Shown: in pieces, positions 53,388 through 62,764 of the stretch | Position numbering within the stretch: position 1 is the stretch's first letter | Layout: each line of letters opens with the position of its first letter | Source: Geotoga petraea | GTDB taxonomy: Bacteria > Thermotogota > Thermotogae > Petrotogales > Petrotogaceae | Direction of reading: 5' to 3' | Assembly (NCBI RefSeq): GCF_900102615.1 | Contig: NZ_FMYV01000009.1 | Location: 1-64,000 of the forward strand | Length of the DNA stretch: 64,000 bases | Program-made: the position numbers and the translations under genes | Notes under the pieces: model-generated | The model's input: only the letters and a program-made list of their open reading frames with translations | What the model was told of the DNA's origin: nothing | Database searches by the model: none

Positions 53388-54463
53388 TACACTATAATTA
53401 GATCCTTACTCAAGCTATTGAGATTTTCATAGCCATTTTTAAGTACTAATATGTCGTCTTCAATTCTAACTCCAAATTTGCCGTCCAAATATATACCTGG
53501 TTCTATAGTAACTACATTTCCGGCTTTTAAAGTGTGTTTTGATCTCGGTGAAACACTTATGTTTTCGTGAACTTCTATTCCCAAACCGTGTCCAAGACCA
53601 TGACCAAAATATTCTCCATAACCAGCTTCTTTTATAATTTCTCTTGCTATTTTATCTATATCAAAACCGCTTTCTCCTGCTTTCACAGCTTTTATTGCTT
53701 CTTTGTTGGCATTCAACACAGTGCTATAAACATTTCTTACTTCGTCTGTTATCGATTTTACTCCAATTGTTCTAGTTAAATCAGCATTATAACCTTTGTA
53801 CCTGGCCCCAAAATCTATTACTATCATATCTCCTTCTTCCAGCTTCTTTTCTGATGCTATGCCATGAGGAAGAGCTCCTCTAAAACCAGATCCAACTATT
53901 GTGTCGAATCCTGGTTTTTCAGCACCTCTTTTTTTCATTTCAAATTCCAATACAGCAGCGAGATATTTTTCAGTTATACCAGGTTTTACGTAATTGAGCA
54001 TTTCAACAAAGGCATCTTCAGATATCTTTATGGCCTTTTTCATGGTTTCTATCTCTTCAACGGTCTTAATATTTCTCATGCTTTCAAGTTGTTCATCGAT
54101 ATTTACAATATTCCAATTTTTGTTTTTAAAAATTTTATCATAATCTCTATGGTAAATCTTTGAGTATTCTATTCCAATATTTTGGATTTTTAAAGAATTT
54201 AGTTCTTCTTCTATAGTTTCATAAATAGTTCTTGTCCCAGTTTTAACCAGTGTTAATTCATCTGTAAGTATTTCTTTCACTTCTTCAGTATATCTTGAAT
54301 CTACCAAAATTTTTGCACAGTTTGGAGTTATTATAAGTGCTCCGTCATTTCCAGAGAATCCTGTTAAGTAGAAAATACTGGGTGTTGAGCCTTCTGTGTT
54401 GAAAAGTAACATAGCCTCTAAATCGTTATCTTTCATAAACTTTTGTATAATTCCAATTTTCAA
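53387..54463 (-). CDS. M24 family Xaa-Pro aminopeptidase
   Basis: A 358-residue metallopeptidase. Metal ligands occur in MIVIDFGARYKGYNADLTRT (two Asp), GHGLGHGLGIEVHE (His), VVTIEPGIYLD (Glu) and GVRIEDDILV (Glu). The N-terminal creatinase domain has the usual FYLTGFSGNDG. It is a paralogue of the gene at 30475-31539; this copy is closer to standard PepQ/YpdF-type enzymes. It stands alone, with a C-rich hairpin region downstream. Confidence 0.93.
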   Translation of the reverse strand: MKIGIIQKFMKDNDLEAMLLFNTEGSTPSIFYLTGFSGNDGALIITPNCAKILVDSRYTEEVKEILTDELTLVKTGTRTIYETIEEELNSLKIQNIGIEYSKIYHRDYDKIFKNKNWNIVNIDEQLESMRNIKTVEEIETMKKAIKISEDAFVEMLNYVKPGITEKYLAAVLEFEMKKRGAEKPGFDTIVGSGFRGALPHGIASEKKLEEGDMIVIDFGARYKGYNADLTRTIGVKSITDEVRNVYSTVLNANKEAIKAVKAGESGFDIDKIAREIIKEAGYGEYFGHGLGHGLGIEVHENISVSPRSKHTLKAGNVVTIEPGIYLDGKFGVRIEDDILVLKNGYENLNSLSKDLIIV

Positions 54464-54638
54464 TTAAATCCCATCCTTTCTTTATAATATATTATTTTCT
54501 ATTATAACATAATATAATGGATATTTTTTTATGCTAAAATGATATTGACTTATAAAAAAAGAAAAAGTATAAAATGTTATGAATAACTTGAAAAATTGCA
54601 TAAAAAATATAAAGAATAATATTAAAAAAGGAGAATGT

Positions 54639-55070
54639 ATGAAAAAGAAATTATTATGGATAATATTGTTAATATTTATAGGATTTATTGTAATATATGG
54701 GTTTTATAATAATATAAGTTTTAGATTAAATAGTAGGAAAATATATGGTGAAAAAGCGGAATTAAACATTGCATTAGGGCCAAATTTTTGGGGTGAAGTT
54801 AAAAAAGAATATGAATTTAGTTTAGATGGTGAAGCAGTAGTTGAAATATCAGTATCGAGCGGAATATTAAGTAAAGAAACAGAAGTGAAATTAATGAAAG
54901 ATAATGAAGAAATGTTGTACAACGATAGATTTATAAATGAATACAAAGGAAAAATTTCATTTGAATTGACAGAAGGTGATTACAATTTAGAAGTTATATA
55001 TTATAAAGGGATATTCAACCACCTTGTTTTTTCATTTGATATAAAAGGTTTAGAATTTACAGATGATTAA
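54639..55070 (+). CDS. hypothetical membrane-anchored protein
   Basis: A 143-residue protein that I do not recognise. The N-terminus has one membrane helix or signal anchor (about residues 5-24), then an all-beta extracytoplasmic domain (VVEISVSSGI, EVKLMKDNEEML, KISFELTEGDYNLEVIYYKG). The frame extends back to 54579, but an aaaaggag site fixes ATG 54639. It is 14 bases before the UPF0316 gene and likely cotranscribed. Confidence 0.75.
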   Translation: MKKKLLWIILLIFIGFIVIYGFYNNISFRLNSRKIYGEKAELNIALGPNFWGEVKKEYEFSLDGEAVVEISVSSGILSKETEVKLMKDNEEMLYNDRFINEYKGKISFELTEGDYNLEVIYYKGIFNHLVFSFDIKGLEFTDD

Positions 55071-55084
55071 TTGGGGGTATTAAG

Positions 55085-55669
55085 ATGGAGTTTTTTGATT
55101 CTGAGATGTTTAAATGGGTGATTATGCCATTAATAATCTTTGGAGCAAGGATTTTAGACGTTTCGCTTGGGACAACAAGAATAATTCTTGTTTCTAAAGG
55201 TAGAAAAGGTCAAGCGGCAATATTGGGTTTTTTTGAAGTTATCATATGGCTTTTGGTTGCAGCACAGGTAATAAATAAAGTAGATAACGTTGTTTATATA
55301 ATAGCCTATGCAGCAGGATTTTCCGCTGGTAGTTATATAGGGATAATGATAGAAGATAAGTTGGCTATAGGACAAATGGCCTTGAGGCTTATTATAAAAA
55401 AAGATCCAACTGATTTTATTAGTGCTTTGAGAGAAAATGGGTTTGGAGTAACTTTAGTTCCAGCTGAAGGTAAAGACGGAACTGCTTATATTGTTTACAG
55501 TATAATATCCAGAAAGAAGATAAGACTATATGAAGAATTAGCAAACAAATATGTACCAAAAGCTTTTATATCCTATGAAGATGTTAAAAACGTTAGAGAA
55601 GGTTATTTTCACAAAGAAGAGAGAAGAGTTATGATAAGATCAGTATTTCCGATAAGAAAGGCTAAATAA
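55085..55669 (+). CDS. UPF0316 (DUF5698/DUF2179) membrane protein
   Basis: A 194-residue protein with three N-terminal membrane helices (about 12-85, with GARILDVSLGTTRIILVSKGRK) and a cytoplasmic DUF2179 domain (about 100-180, GVTLVPAEGKDGTAYIVYSII and RKKIRLYEELANKY). DUF2179 occurs in several membrane protein families of unknown role. A ggggg site precedes the ATG. A strong terminator follows. Confidence 0.9.
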   Translation: MEFFDSEMFKWVIMPLIIFGARILDVSLGTTRIILVSKGRKGQAAILGFFEVIIWLLVAAQVINKVDNVVYIIAYAAGFSAGSYIGIMIEDKLAIGQMALRLIIKKDPTDFISALRENGFGVTLVPAEGKDGTAYIVYSIISRKKIRLYEELANKYVPKAFISYEDVKNVREGYFHKEERRVMIRSVFPIRKAK

Positions 55670-55673
55670 ATTT

Positions 55674-55707
55674 AAAGGACAAGAATTTTATTCTTGTCCT
55701 TTTTTAG
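55674..55707. terminator. bidirectional terminator
   Basis: A 13-bp perfect stem (55674-55686 with 55690-55702) with a ttt loop, T-rich after it, lies between UPF0316 and the convergent copper ATPase gene. Confidence 0.9.
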
Positions 55708-55719
55708 TGATAGTTCATA

Positions 55720-57660
55720 TTAATTCAATTTCATCATTTTTGCATTTATAGCCACTATAACTGTACTAAGACTCATTAATGCAGCCCCAACAGCTGGGCT
55801 CAAAATAACTCCTACTCCATATAATACCCCCGCTGCCAATGGGATCGCTATTGCATTATATCCAGTAGCCCAGAAGAGGTTTTGAACCATCTTTTTATGG
55901 GTTAAATTTGATAAATCAAATATTTTTAAAATTGATTTTGGATCACTTTTAGATAAAATCAAATCGGCACTTTCCATTGCAACGTCGGTTCCTGCACCAA
56001 TAGCTATTCCTAAATCAGCTTCTGTTAATGCTGGAGCATCGTTTATTCCATCTCCGACCATAGCTACTTTGTAATCTTTTTTCAACTCTTTGATCTTCTC
56101 TGATTTTTGATCCGGTAAAACTTCTGAAAAGTATCCATCTAAATCTAACTGATCAGCCACATTTTTAGCGACTTTTTCATTATCTCCTGTTAACATGTAT
56201 GTTTTAATACCTTTGTTTTTTAAACTTAGTATAGTTTCTTTAGAGGTTTCTCTTATTTTATCTTCAAGGCCTATAACTCCTATTACATTTTCATCTTTTA
56301 TTACGAATATAGAAGTCATCCCTTTTTCAAAAATATCTTTTAATTTATTATCGTCATATTTCATGTTATTATCGTCTACATATTTTTGACTTACTAATTT
56401 GTAATCTGTGTTATCTATTTTTGCTTTTGTTCCTTTACCAGGAATGGCTTTAAAATTTTTTATTTTATAAGAGTCTATATTATTTTCTTTTGCGAAATTA
56501 ACCACTGCTTGTGCTATAGGATGTTCAGATTCACTTTCAATAGATGATGATATTTTAATTATTTCTTCATTAGAAAAATTTTCAAAAGGAATTATTTTGC
56601 TAACTTCAAAAACACCTTCTGTCAATGTCCCTGTTTTATCAAAAACTATTGCATTGATTTTTCTTGCTTCTTCATATTGTGTTCTTTTCCTTATTATTAC
56701 ACCGTTTTTTGCTGCAAGAGACGTTGAGTTTGCTATTACTAAAGGAACTGCTAATCCAAGAGCATGCGGACATGTAATGATCATGACGGTAACCATTCTC
56801 TCAAGAGAAAATACAAAATCTTTTCCAATTAAAAGCCAGGTAATTAAAGTTATGAAACCTGTCGTTAAAGCTATTATTGTAAGCCAAAAGGCGGCTTTAT
56901 CTGCAAAATTTTGGGCTTTTGATTTAGAGTTTTGAGATTTTTTAACCATCTCAATAACTTGAGAGAGGTAGGTATCTTCCCCTGTTTTAGAAATTTTTAC
57001 TTTTAATGAACCATCAGTATTTATTGAACCACCAATAACCTCATCATCTTTGCTTTTATAAACAGGTTTTGATTCACCAGTAATCATAGATTCGTTTATA
57101 TTCGTTTCTCCTTCATAGATAATTCCATCTGAAGGTATTTTTTCTCCTGGTTTAACGAGTATTTTATCATCTTTTTTTAATTCTGTAGTTTTTACTTCTT
57201 TAGTTCCTTCTTCCGTAATTAAGTGGGCATCAGATGGAATGAGTTTCATCAGTTTTTCGAGAGCTTTTGAAGCTCCTTGCACTGATCTCATCTCTATCCA
57301 ATGACCTACAAGCATTATATCTATTAGTGTTACCAATTCCCAATAAAATGTTTTTCCAGGGAGTCCAAATGACACAGCTGAACTATATACAAATGCTACC
57401 GTAATAGCCACTGCAATCAAAGTCATCATACCTGGTTTTTTATCTGACAATTCGTAGAAAGAACCTTTTAGAAAAGGCCATCCTCCATAAAAGTAAATAA
57501 AAGCAGATAATGAAAATATAACTAAATAATCAAAATTGAAGCTAATTGAGTAACCAAATAGGTCTTGAAAAAATGGAGCTAATATCACAACTGGAATTGT
57601 GATTATTGTTGAAATGAAAAATCGTATCTTAAAATCTCTAATCATCTTTTCGTGATCCAT
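55720..57660 (-). CDS. copB: copper-type P1B-3 heavy-metal ATPase (CopB-like)
   Basis: A 646-residue inner-membrane pump. The metal-site motif in the sixth helix is Cys-Pro-His (TCPHALGLAVP, about 293-303), the mark of P1B-3 pumps for Cu(II)/Ag. The phosphorylated Asp is in FDKTGTLTEG, with TGES in the actuator domain, and MLTGDN and GDGINDAPAL in the rest. There is no N-terminal Cys metal-binding domain. The first ATG (57666) touches the ribosome site, so the second ATG (57660) seven bases behind ggagg is preferred. Confidence 0.9.
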   Translation of the reverse strand: MDHEKMIRDFKIRFFISTIITIPVVILAPFFQDLFGYSISFNFDYLVIFSLSAFIYFYGGWPFLKGSFYELSDKKPGMMTLIAVAITVAFVYSSAVSFGLPGKTFYWELVTLIDIMLVGHWIEMRSVQGASKALEKLMKLIPSDAHLITEEGTKEVKTTELKKDDKILVKPGEKIPSDGIIYEGETNINESMITGESKPVYKSKDDEVIGGSINTDGSLKVKISKTGEDTYLSQVIEMVKKSQNSKSKAQNFADKAAFWLTIIALTTGFITLITWLLIGKDFVFSLERMVTVMIITCPHALGLAVPLVIANSTSLAAKNGVIIRKRTQYEEARKINAIVFDKTGTLTEGVFEVSKIIPFENFSNEEIIKISSSIESESEHPIAQAVVNFAKENNIDSYKIKNFKAIPGKGTKAKIDNTDYKLVSQKYVDDNNMKYDDNKLKDIFEKGMTSIFVIKDENVIGVIGLEDKIRETSKETILSLKNKGIKTYMLTGDNEKVAKNVADQLDLDGYFSEVLPDQKSEKIKELKKDYKVAMVGDGINDAPALTEADLGIAIGAGTDVAMESADLILSKSDPKSILKIFDLSNLTHKKMVQNLFWATGYNAIAIPLAAGVLYGVGVILSPAVGAALMSLSTVIVAINAKMMKLN

Positions 57661-57836
57661 ATTCATACCTCCTTAATAAATTCATCCCCATACCGGGGGT
57701 TGTTTATATGATAAAATTTATGTGTTAATTTTCAATTAAAAAATAATTAAGATAAAAATTCAAAAATTAACTAAAAAATAATGTTTTCATATTATTATAT
57801 AATATATTGATTTTAAAAACAAAGGGGGTTATTTTT

Positions 57837-58424
57837 ATGGGGGTTTTAAGTTTTTTTGTTTCTTATTTTCTTGGAGCTATTCCTTTTAGCTATTTATTGC
57901 CAAAAATGTTGAAAGATATTGATGTTAGAAACCTTGGTAGCCATAATGTAGGAACATCAAATGCAGTTTATACAAGTGGTATGAAAGTGGGATTATTGTG
58001 TTTTTTGGGGGACTTTTCTAAAGGTTATTTAGCTTATTATTTAGCTTCAAATGTTTTTGGATTAGATGGTTGGATGTTGATTTTTTCATCATTAGCTGCA
58101 GTTATAGGACATAACTGGAATATATTTTTAAAATTCAAAGGCGGGAAAGGTATGGCAACAGCTTGGGGAGTTATTTTTGCATCTAATTATATTGCCGGAT
58201 TATTATTCTTATTATACGCAACAATCATAACTCTTTCAACAAAGTACATTTCTATGGGAACAATTTTTGGAATTACTTTAGTATGGGTAACTTCGTTTTT
58301 CCCAATTTTTGATTTCAACTCAATTCTTATAGTTTCTTTGATTTTGATAATTATTCCAAAACACCTTGAAAATTTCAAAAAAATAAAAAATGGTACTGAA
58401 TATAAAATAAACGAAAGAATGTAA
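57837..58424 (+). CDS. plsY: glycerol-3-phosphate acyltransferase PlsY
   Basis: A 195-residue membrane enzyme that acylates glycerol 3-phosphate from acyl-phosphate, starting phospholipid synthesis. Family motifs: SYLLPKMLKDIDVRNLGSHNVGTSNA (normally GSGN; here Ser-His-Asn), GDFSKGYLAYY, and GHNWNIFLKFKGGKGMAT. Two upstream in-frame starts exist, but a gggggtt site points to the ATG at 57837. It lies just upstream of a terminator. Confidence 0.92.
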   Translation: MGVLSFFVSYFLGAIPFSYLLPKMLKDIDVRNLGSHNVGTSNAVYTSGMKVGLLCFLGDFSKGYLAYYLASNVFGLDGWMLIFSSLAAVIGHNWNIFLKFKGGKGMATAWGVIFASNYIAGLLFLLYATIITLSTKYISMGTIFGITLVWVTSFFPIFDFNSILIVSLILIIIPKHLENFKKIKNGTEYKINERM

Positions 58425-58439
58425 AAAATAAAAATAATT

Positions 58440-58466
58440 ACAGACCTCAGGGTCTGTTTTTTTTTA
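58440..58466 (+). terminator. terminator of plsY
   Basis: The stem ACAGACC/GGTCTGT with a tcag loop is followed by a run of T. Confidence 0.88.
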
Positions 58467-58516
58467 TTTTACAAATCAGTTATAATTATTAAAAGGCTGA
58501 ATTAGCTTAAGGGGAT

Positions 58517-58633
58517 ATGATGAGGATAAGGTCTATATTATTTTTAATTTTAATACTTTTAACTATTATATTATTTGTAACTTCATTTAACAATAATTTA
58601 GGTGAAGAATTTTTAAAAATGGGAGCTTTTTAA
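58517..58633 (+). CDS. 38-residue membrane peptide
   Basis: A small frame with a ggggat ribosome site before ATG-ATG. It starts MMRIRSILFLILILLTIILF, a single membrane helix, and ends with a short acidic tail (GEEFLKMGAF). It lies between the plsY terminator and the HD-GYP gene, 22 bases before the latter, and may be its leader gene. I do not recognise it. Confidence 0.5.
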   Translation: MMRIRSILFLILILLTIILFVTSFNNNLGEEFLKMGAF

Positions 58634-58655
58634 TAAAAAATGAGGGTGATTAGTT

Positions 58656-60623
58656 GTGAAAAAATTTGTGCTTATTGTAGCTTTAGTTTTAACTACTTTG
58701 AAGATTTTTTCTATAAAAATAGGAGTATATGATAACCCCCCCTATGTTAAAAATGAGAATGAAGGTATAATTGTAGAGCTGTTAGATTATATCGAAGAGA
58801 ATTATAATATAGACATAGAAATAGTTATGGGGACTCAACCTGGATTAATAGAAAAACTAAAATCTGGAGAAATTGATGCCATTACTCCTTTGGGAGAAAC
58901 CGAACAAAGAAAGAAATATGGGGTTTTTAATAACACATATTTTTTTACTGAGTGGGGAGTAGCTTATACAAAAGAGAATCTAAATATTTCAACTTTTCAA
59001 GAATTAGAGGGTAAAACAATTGCAGTTATGGATACAGATATCTATTATGAAGGTGAGTACGGATTAAAGAATATAACTGATAATTTCGGGATAGAAGTAT
59101 ATTTTATAGAATACGATAGTTATAGAGAGGCTTTAAACTCAGTAGAAGAGGGAGTTAATGATGTAGCAGTTGTTAACAGGCTCTACGATGTTAGTGGTTA
59201 TAACAATCTAAAAAGATCCAACATACTTTTTTCTCCTTTGGTATATAAAATCCTCTTTAGAAAAGATTTACCAGAAGTTCAATCTATTGTTAATACGTTT
59301 GATAAGGCTTTAACCGATTTGCTAACACAGAACGATTCCTTTTACTATGAAATATTGGATAGATATACGGTATCTCAACAAACAGTACTACCAGACTCTT
59401 TTGTAAGGAATTTAATAATATTTTTAACAATACTGTTTTTAGTGATTTTAGGGCTATATCTTTTAATTGTATATATGAGAAAAACCATAAAGAGAAAAAC
59501 AAAAGAATCTAATCAGCTAAATAAAAAGCTTTTTCAAATGATTGATTTAGTTTCGAAAATAGGTTCTGAAGAAATTGAAATTGATGAATTTTATTCAGAC
59601 TTGCTTAATGGCACAATAGAAATAATTGATGAAGCAGAAAATGGCTCTATATCGTTGTTCGATCACGACAAATGGATTTATCTAACTTCATATGGGCACG
59701 ACAAAGAAAAACTTATGAGCATGGAATTAAAAAAAGATTATAGGCTACCTGTAAATGGAACAGAAGTCTTTACTTTTGAAGAGGTTTTTGATATAGATCA
59801 AAAACTTATGCCAGAAGAAGTGAGAAAAAACTTTGAGAAAAATACAGTCCCCTTTAAACAAATGATGGTTTCAAGAGTAAAAATAAATGAAAATACATCG
59901 ATGGATTTTTCTATAGAAATTCCAGAAGATTCGGATAAAGAGTTTAGTGATGAAAGCAAAATAATTTTCAATTCTTTGGTGTCATTATCTAAATCGTTCA
60001 TGTCGAACAAAATCAATTTCGATACAGCAAGAAATGCTTATTTTAATTTTGCAAAAAAATTATCCACAGTTGCTGAAGAATTTGATGATGAAACAGGAGA
60101 ACATATACATAGAGTGGGTGAACTGTCAGCTTTTATTGCTGAAAAGTTGGGTATGACACAGAGTTATATTAAAGATATAAGAGAATTTGCCCCATTACAC
60201 GATATTGGGAAAATATTCATACCAAAAGAGATACTAAAAAAACCAGGGAAACTTTCTCCCAATGAGTGGAAAATAGTTAAAAAACACACATCTTTTTCTT
60301 ACAAACTCTTGGGAGAAGACGAATATTTCAAAATGGCTTTGAACATATCTCTTTACCACCACGAAAAATATCGTGGGGGAGGGTATCCTTTTAATGTTGA
60401 AGGGGATAAAATACCTTTAGAAGCTCAAATAGTTAGTATTGTTGATGTTTATGATGCTTTGAGATCAAAAAGAGCGTATAAACCAAGTTTTACTCATGAG
60501 AAAGCATTGAACATAATATTAAATGGTGATAAAAGGACAAAACCAGAAGATTTCAACCCAAAAGTGTTAGAAGTGTTTAAAAATTATTCTGACGAAATAA
60601 AAGAGTTATATGATAAATTTTAA
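58656..60623 (+). CDS. periplasmic-binding-domain HD-GYP phosphodiesterase
   Basis: A 655-residue membrane c-di-GMP phosphodiesterase. Signal/anchor at the start (to about residue 19), a bacterial solute-binding family 3 domain (about 20-235, IKIGVYDNPPYV and AITPLGETEQRKK), a membrane helix (about 250-273), a GAF-like linker, and a C-terminal HD-GYP domain with HRVGELSAFIAEKLG, the HD pair in LHDIGK (about 514) and GGGYP (about 573). All residues needed for hydrolysis are visible. GTG start at 58656 after a gagggtgat site. Confidence 0.9.
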   Translation: MKKFVLIVALVLTTLKIFSIKIGVYDNPPYVKNENEGIIVELLDYIEENYNIDIEIVMGTQPGLIEKLKSGEIDAITPLGETEQRKKYGVFNNTYFFTEWGVAYTKENLNISTFQELEGKTIAVMDTDIYYEGEYGLKNITDNFGIEVYFIEYDSYREALNSVEEGVNDVAVVNRLYDVSGYNNLKRSNILFSPLVYKILFRKDLPEVQSIVNTFDKALTDLLTQNDSFYYEILDRYTVSQQTVLPDSFVRNLIIFLTILFLVILGLYLLIVYMRKTIKRKTKESNQLNKKLFQMIDLVSKIGSEEIEIDEFYSDLLNGTIEIIDEAENGSISLFDHDKWIYLTSYGHDKEKLMSMELKKDYRLPVNGTEVFTFEEVFDIDQKLMPEEVRKNFEKNTVPFKQMMVSRVKINENTSMDFSIEIPEDSDKEFSDESKIIFNSLVSLSKSFMSNKINFDTARNAYFNFAKKLSTVAEEFDDETGEHIHRVGELSAFIAEKLGMTQSYIKDIREFAPLHDIGKIFIPKEILKKPGKLSPNEWKIVKKHTSFSYKLLGEDEYFKMALNISLYHHEKYRGGGYPFNVEGDKIPLEAQIVSIVDVYDALRSKRAYKPSFTHEKALNIILNGDKRTKPEDFNPKVLEVFKNYSDEIKELYDKF

Positions 60624-60626
60624 TAA

Positions 60627-60652
60627 AAAAGGGGGATATCCCCCTTTTTTTT
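60627..60652 (+). terminator. terminator of the HD-GYP gene
   Basis: AAAAGGGGG(ATAT)CCCCCTTTT forms a tight hairpin followed by T. Confidence 0.85.
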
Positions 60653-60691
60653 GATGTTATAATAGAAGAAAAAGAATATGGAGGTTTTTAA

Positions 60692-61936
60692 ATGAAAAAA
60701 GAAGAACTTATTAAAAAAGGTGATTTTGAATATTCAAAAGGAAGAATTGAAAAAGCCATAGAATATTACGAGAAGGCTTTAAAAAAAGATCATCTCTCAT
60801 TTGAAATAAACTCTAAATTGGGAACTATGAGGATGAGTATAAGAGATTATAATGGAGCGATAAAGGCTTATAGAAAAGCCATTAAATCTAATCCAGACAA
60901 TTCTCAAATATATTTTTTTATGGGTAATGCTTATCAAGCGATGGGAAGGATAAGCGAGGCTATAAGAACATATGAAGATTTGTTAAAAAAATTGGATTAT
61001 GATCAATATGGTTTCTGGAGTATTCTTTCTGAGTTATACAAAGAAAACGATGAAAATGGGAAAGCAAAGAAATTATATGAAAAAAAACTGAAACAAGCTC
61101 AAATATCTACAGAAGAACATCCGGAAGATCCAGAATCATATCACAAGATGGCAATTGTTAGAAGGTATGAAGGAAATCATAAAAAAGCTGTAGAAAATCT
61201 TGAAAAAGCGATTGAGTTAAACAATACAGAACCAATATATTATTCAGAAATAGTAGATTCTTTGATTAATTTATCAGATTTAGACCAAGAAAAAGCAAAA
61301 GATGACCCCTATATTCAAAAGGCTATTTCCATATTAAAAAACGCAATAGTAAATTTGGAGAATTCTAAAAAAGTTTATGAAGAGTTGTCGAATATATACT
61401 TGATGTCAAATCAAAACGAAAAAGCAGCTGAAACATTGAAAGAATTGTTGGATAAATATCCAGATCATGAAGATGTATACTATAGATATCACAATATTTT
61501 GGATAAAAATCTGGAGGACTATGATGAAATAATAAATACTTATTCAAAGTTATATGAAAAGTATCCAGAAAATCCCAAGATAATTTATTGCCTTATAAAT
61601 GGTTACCTTAGAAAAGAAAATTATGATAAAGCCCAAGAAATTGCTGAAAAATCAGTAGAACAAGAAACTGCAAATCATATGGTTATATTTTCTTTGGGCT
61701 ACATACATGAAGAAAAGAATAATGTTGAAAAAGCTGAAAAGTTCTATAATTTAGCCATAAAAGAAAATCCATTCTTTTTCGATGCCTACTTTAAACTCAT
61801 GCTTTTCTACAACAAATTAAATGAAAAAGGCAAAATGAAAGAGATTGTTGAGAAAATGAAAAAAGTTGGACCGATGATAAAAGACCCGGTCTTAAAGAAA
61901 AGATTCGATGAAATGATTAAAAATTCTCCAGTTTAA
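60692..61936 (+). CDS. TPR-repeat protein
   Basis: A 414-residue cytoplasmic protein made of about ten tetratricopeptide repeats. Clear units begin at residues 1 (KGDFEYSKGRIEKAIEYYEK), about 34 (GTMRMSIRDYNGAIKAYRKA), about 70, about 148 (AIVRRYEGNHKKAVENLEKA), and in the C-terminal half. No signal peptide or catalytic domain. TPR proteins act as scaffolds; the partner is unknown. It stands alone with an ggagg ribosome site. Confidence 0.88.
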   Translation: MKKEELIKKGDFEYSKGRIEKAIEYYEKALKKDHLSFEINSKLGTMRMSIRDYNGAIKAYRKAIKSNPDNSQIYFFMGNAYQAMGRISEAIRTYEDLLKKLDYDQYGFWSILSELYKENDENGKAKKLYEKKLKQAQISTEEHPEDPESYHKMAIVRRYEGNHKKAVENLEKAIELNNTEPIYYSEIVDSLINLSDLDQEKAKDDPYIQKAISILKNAIVNLENSKKVYEELSNIYLMSNQNEKAAETLKELLDKYPDHEDVYYRYHNILDKNLEDYDEIINTYSKLYEKYPENPKIIYCLINGYLRKENYDKAQEIAEKSVEQETANHMVIFSLGYIHEEKNNVEKAEKFYNLAIKENPFFFDAYFKLMLFYNKLNEKGKMKEIVEKMKKVGPMIKDPVLKKRFDEMIKNSPV

Positions 61937-62277
61937 AACCACCTTTATTAAAAGTTTTTAATATATTGTTTTTTAATATAATATTAATATTGTAAGTTTA
62001 TGCTTAACTTTTGATTAAGAGTTTATTATGAAGAGTGAATCATCTCTCAATAAATACGCAGAGCCTCGATATAATCGAGGTTTTATTATTGTTTGTTTGT
62101 TATATAATTCTCAACTATGTGAATTATAAAGAATAAATGAGAATTTAATATATATTTAATAATAATCATCTATAATCAAATTAGAATAGGTTTGGTTAAT
62201 GATTTTGTAAGCGTTAAAATAACCATTGTGGATTTTAAATCGCATTATTTTTATATTCTAATGGAGGTGTTTTATAG
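61937..62277 (+). other. intergenic region with two hairpins, possible small RNA
   Basis: A 340-base gap. TATAAT-like sequence occurs near 61975. CTTAACTTTTGATTAAG forms a hairpin near 62005, and CCTCGAT/ATCGAGG (62064-62070, 62074-62080) followed by a T-rich tract is a terminator. A short RNA of about 90 bases or just the 3' end of the TPR transcript could be encoded. The rest to 62277 shows only the ggaggtg ribosome site of the next gene. Confidence 0.4.
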
Positions 62278-62712
62278 ATGAATTCTTTTGAAGAGAGAGA
62301 AATTGAAGAATTGATTATAGGCTATAACAATGATATACATGACCCGAATGTTTCTTCAGCAGAGATAGTTAACAAATATTTTTTCAAGAATGTGTGTGAA
62401 AAGTCATTTAATGTCTATACAAAATGGCTTTGTAAAGATAGATTCAACAAAAATCCAAGAATTAGAAATTTAAGTGTATCCAATATTAGGAGTATAAACA
62501 AAGAAGTATTTGCACCAGATGAAATAGAAGAAGAGGTATATGCCAATTTGTCTTACGAAATAAAAAGAGACGATATGGATTGGACAGAAGTGCGCGGCAA
62601 TACTATGGTTTTGAAAATAAATGGAAGATGGTATTACGCATTATTATCAGATATGAAATATGAAATTATGGCTTATCCAAGAAATTTTCAACTAAAATTT
62701 GAATATGTATGA
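62278..62712 (+). CDS. hypothetical protein
   Basis: A 144-residue soluble protein with a strong ggaggtg ribosome site. It is acidic at the N-terminus (FEEREIEELIIGYNNDIHD). The C-terminal half has beta strands (EVYANLSYEIKRD, NTMVLKINGRWYYALLSD) in an NTF2-like order, but I cannot place it in a family. It is followed by its own terminator. Confidence 0.7.
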   Translation: MNSFEEREIEELIIGYNNDIHDPNVSSAEIVNKYFFKNVCEKSFNVYTKWLCKDRFNKNPRIRNLSVSNIRSINKEVFAPDEIEEEVYANLSYEIKRDDMDWTEVRGNTMVLKINGRWYYALLSDMKYEIMAYPRNFQLKFEYV

Positions 62713-62718
62713 TAAAAA

Positions 62719-62755
62719 AGCAGCTATTCATTAAACTTTGAATAGCTGTTTTAAT
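62719..62755 (+). terminator. terminator after the 62.3-kb gene
   Basis: The 10-bp stem CAGCTATTCA/TGAATAGCTG is followed by TTTTAATTT. Confidence 0.8.
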
Positions 62756-62764
62756 TTAATAACT

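Noticed and set aside
62028-62110. Short plus-strand frame in the 62-kb gap
   Set aside because: It has no ribosome site and runs through the terminator hairpin.
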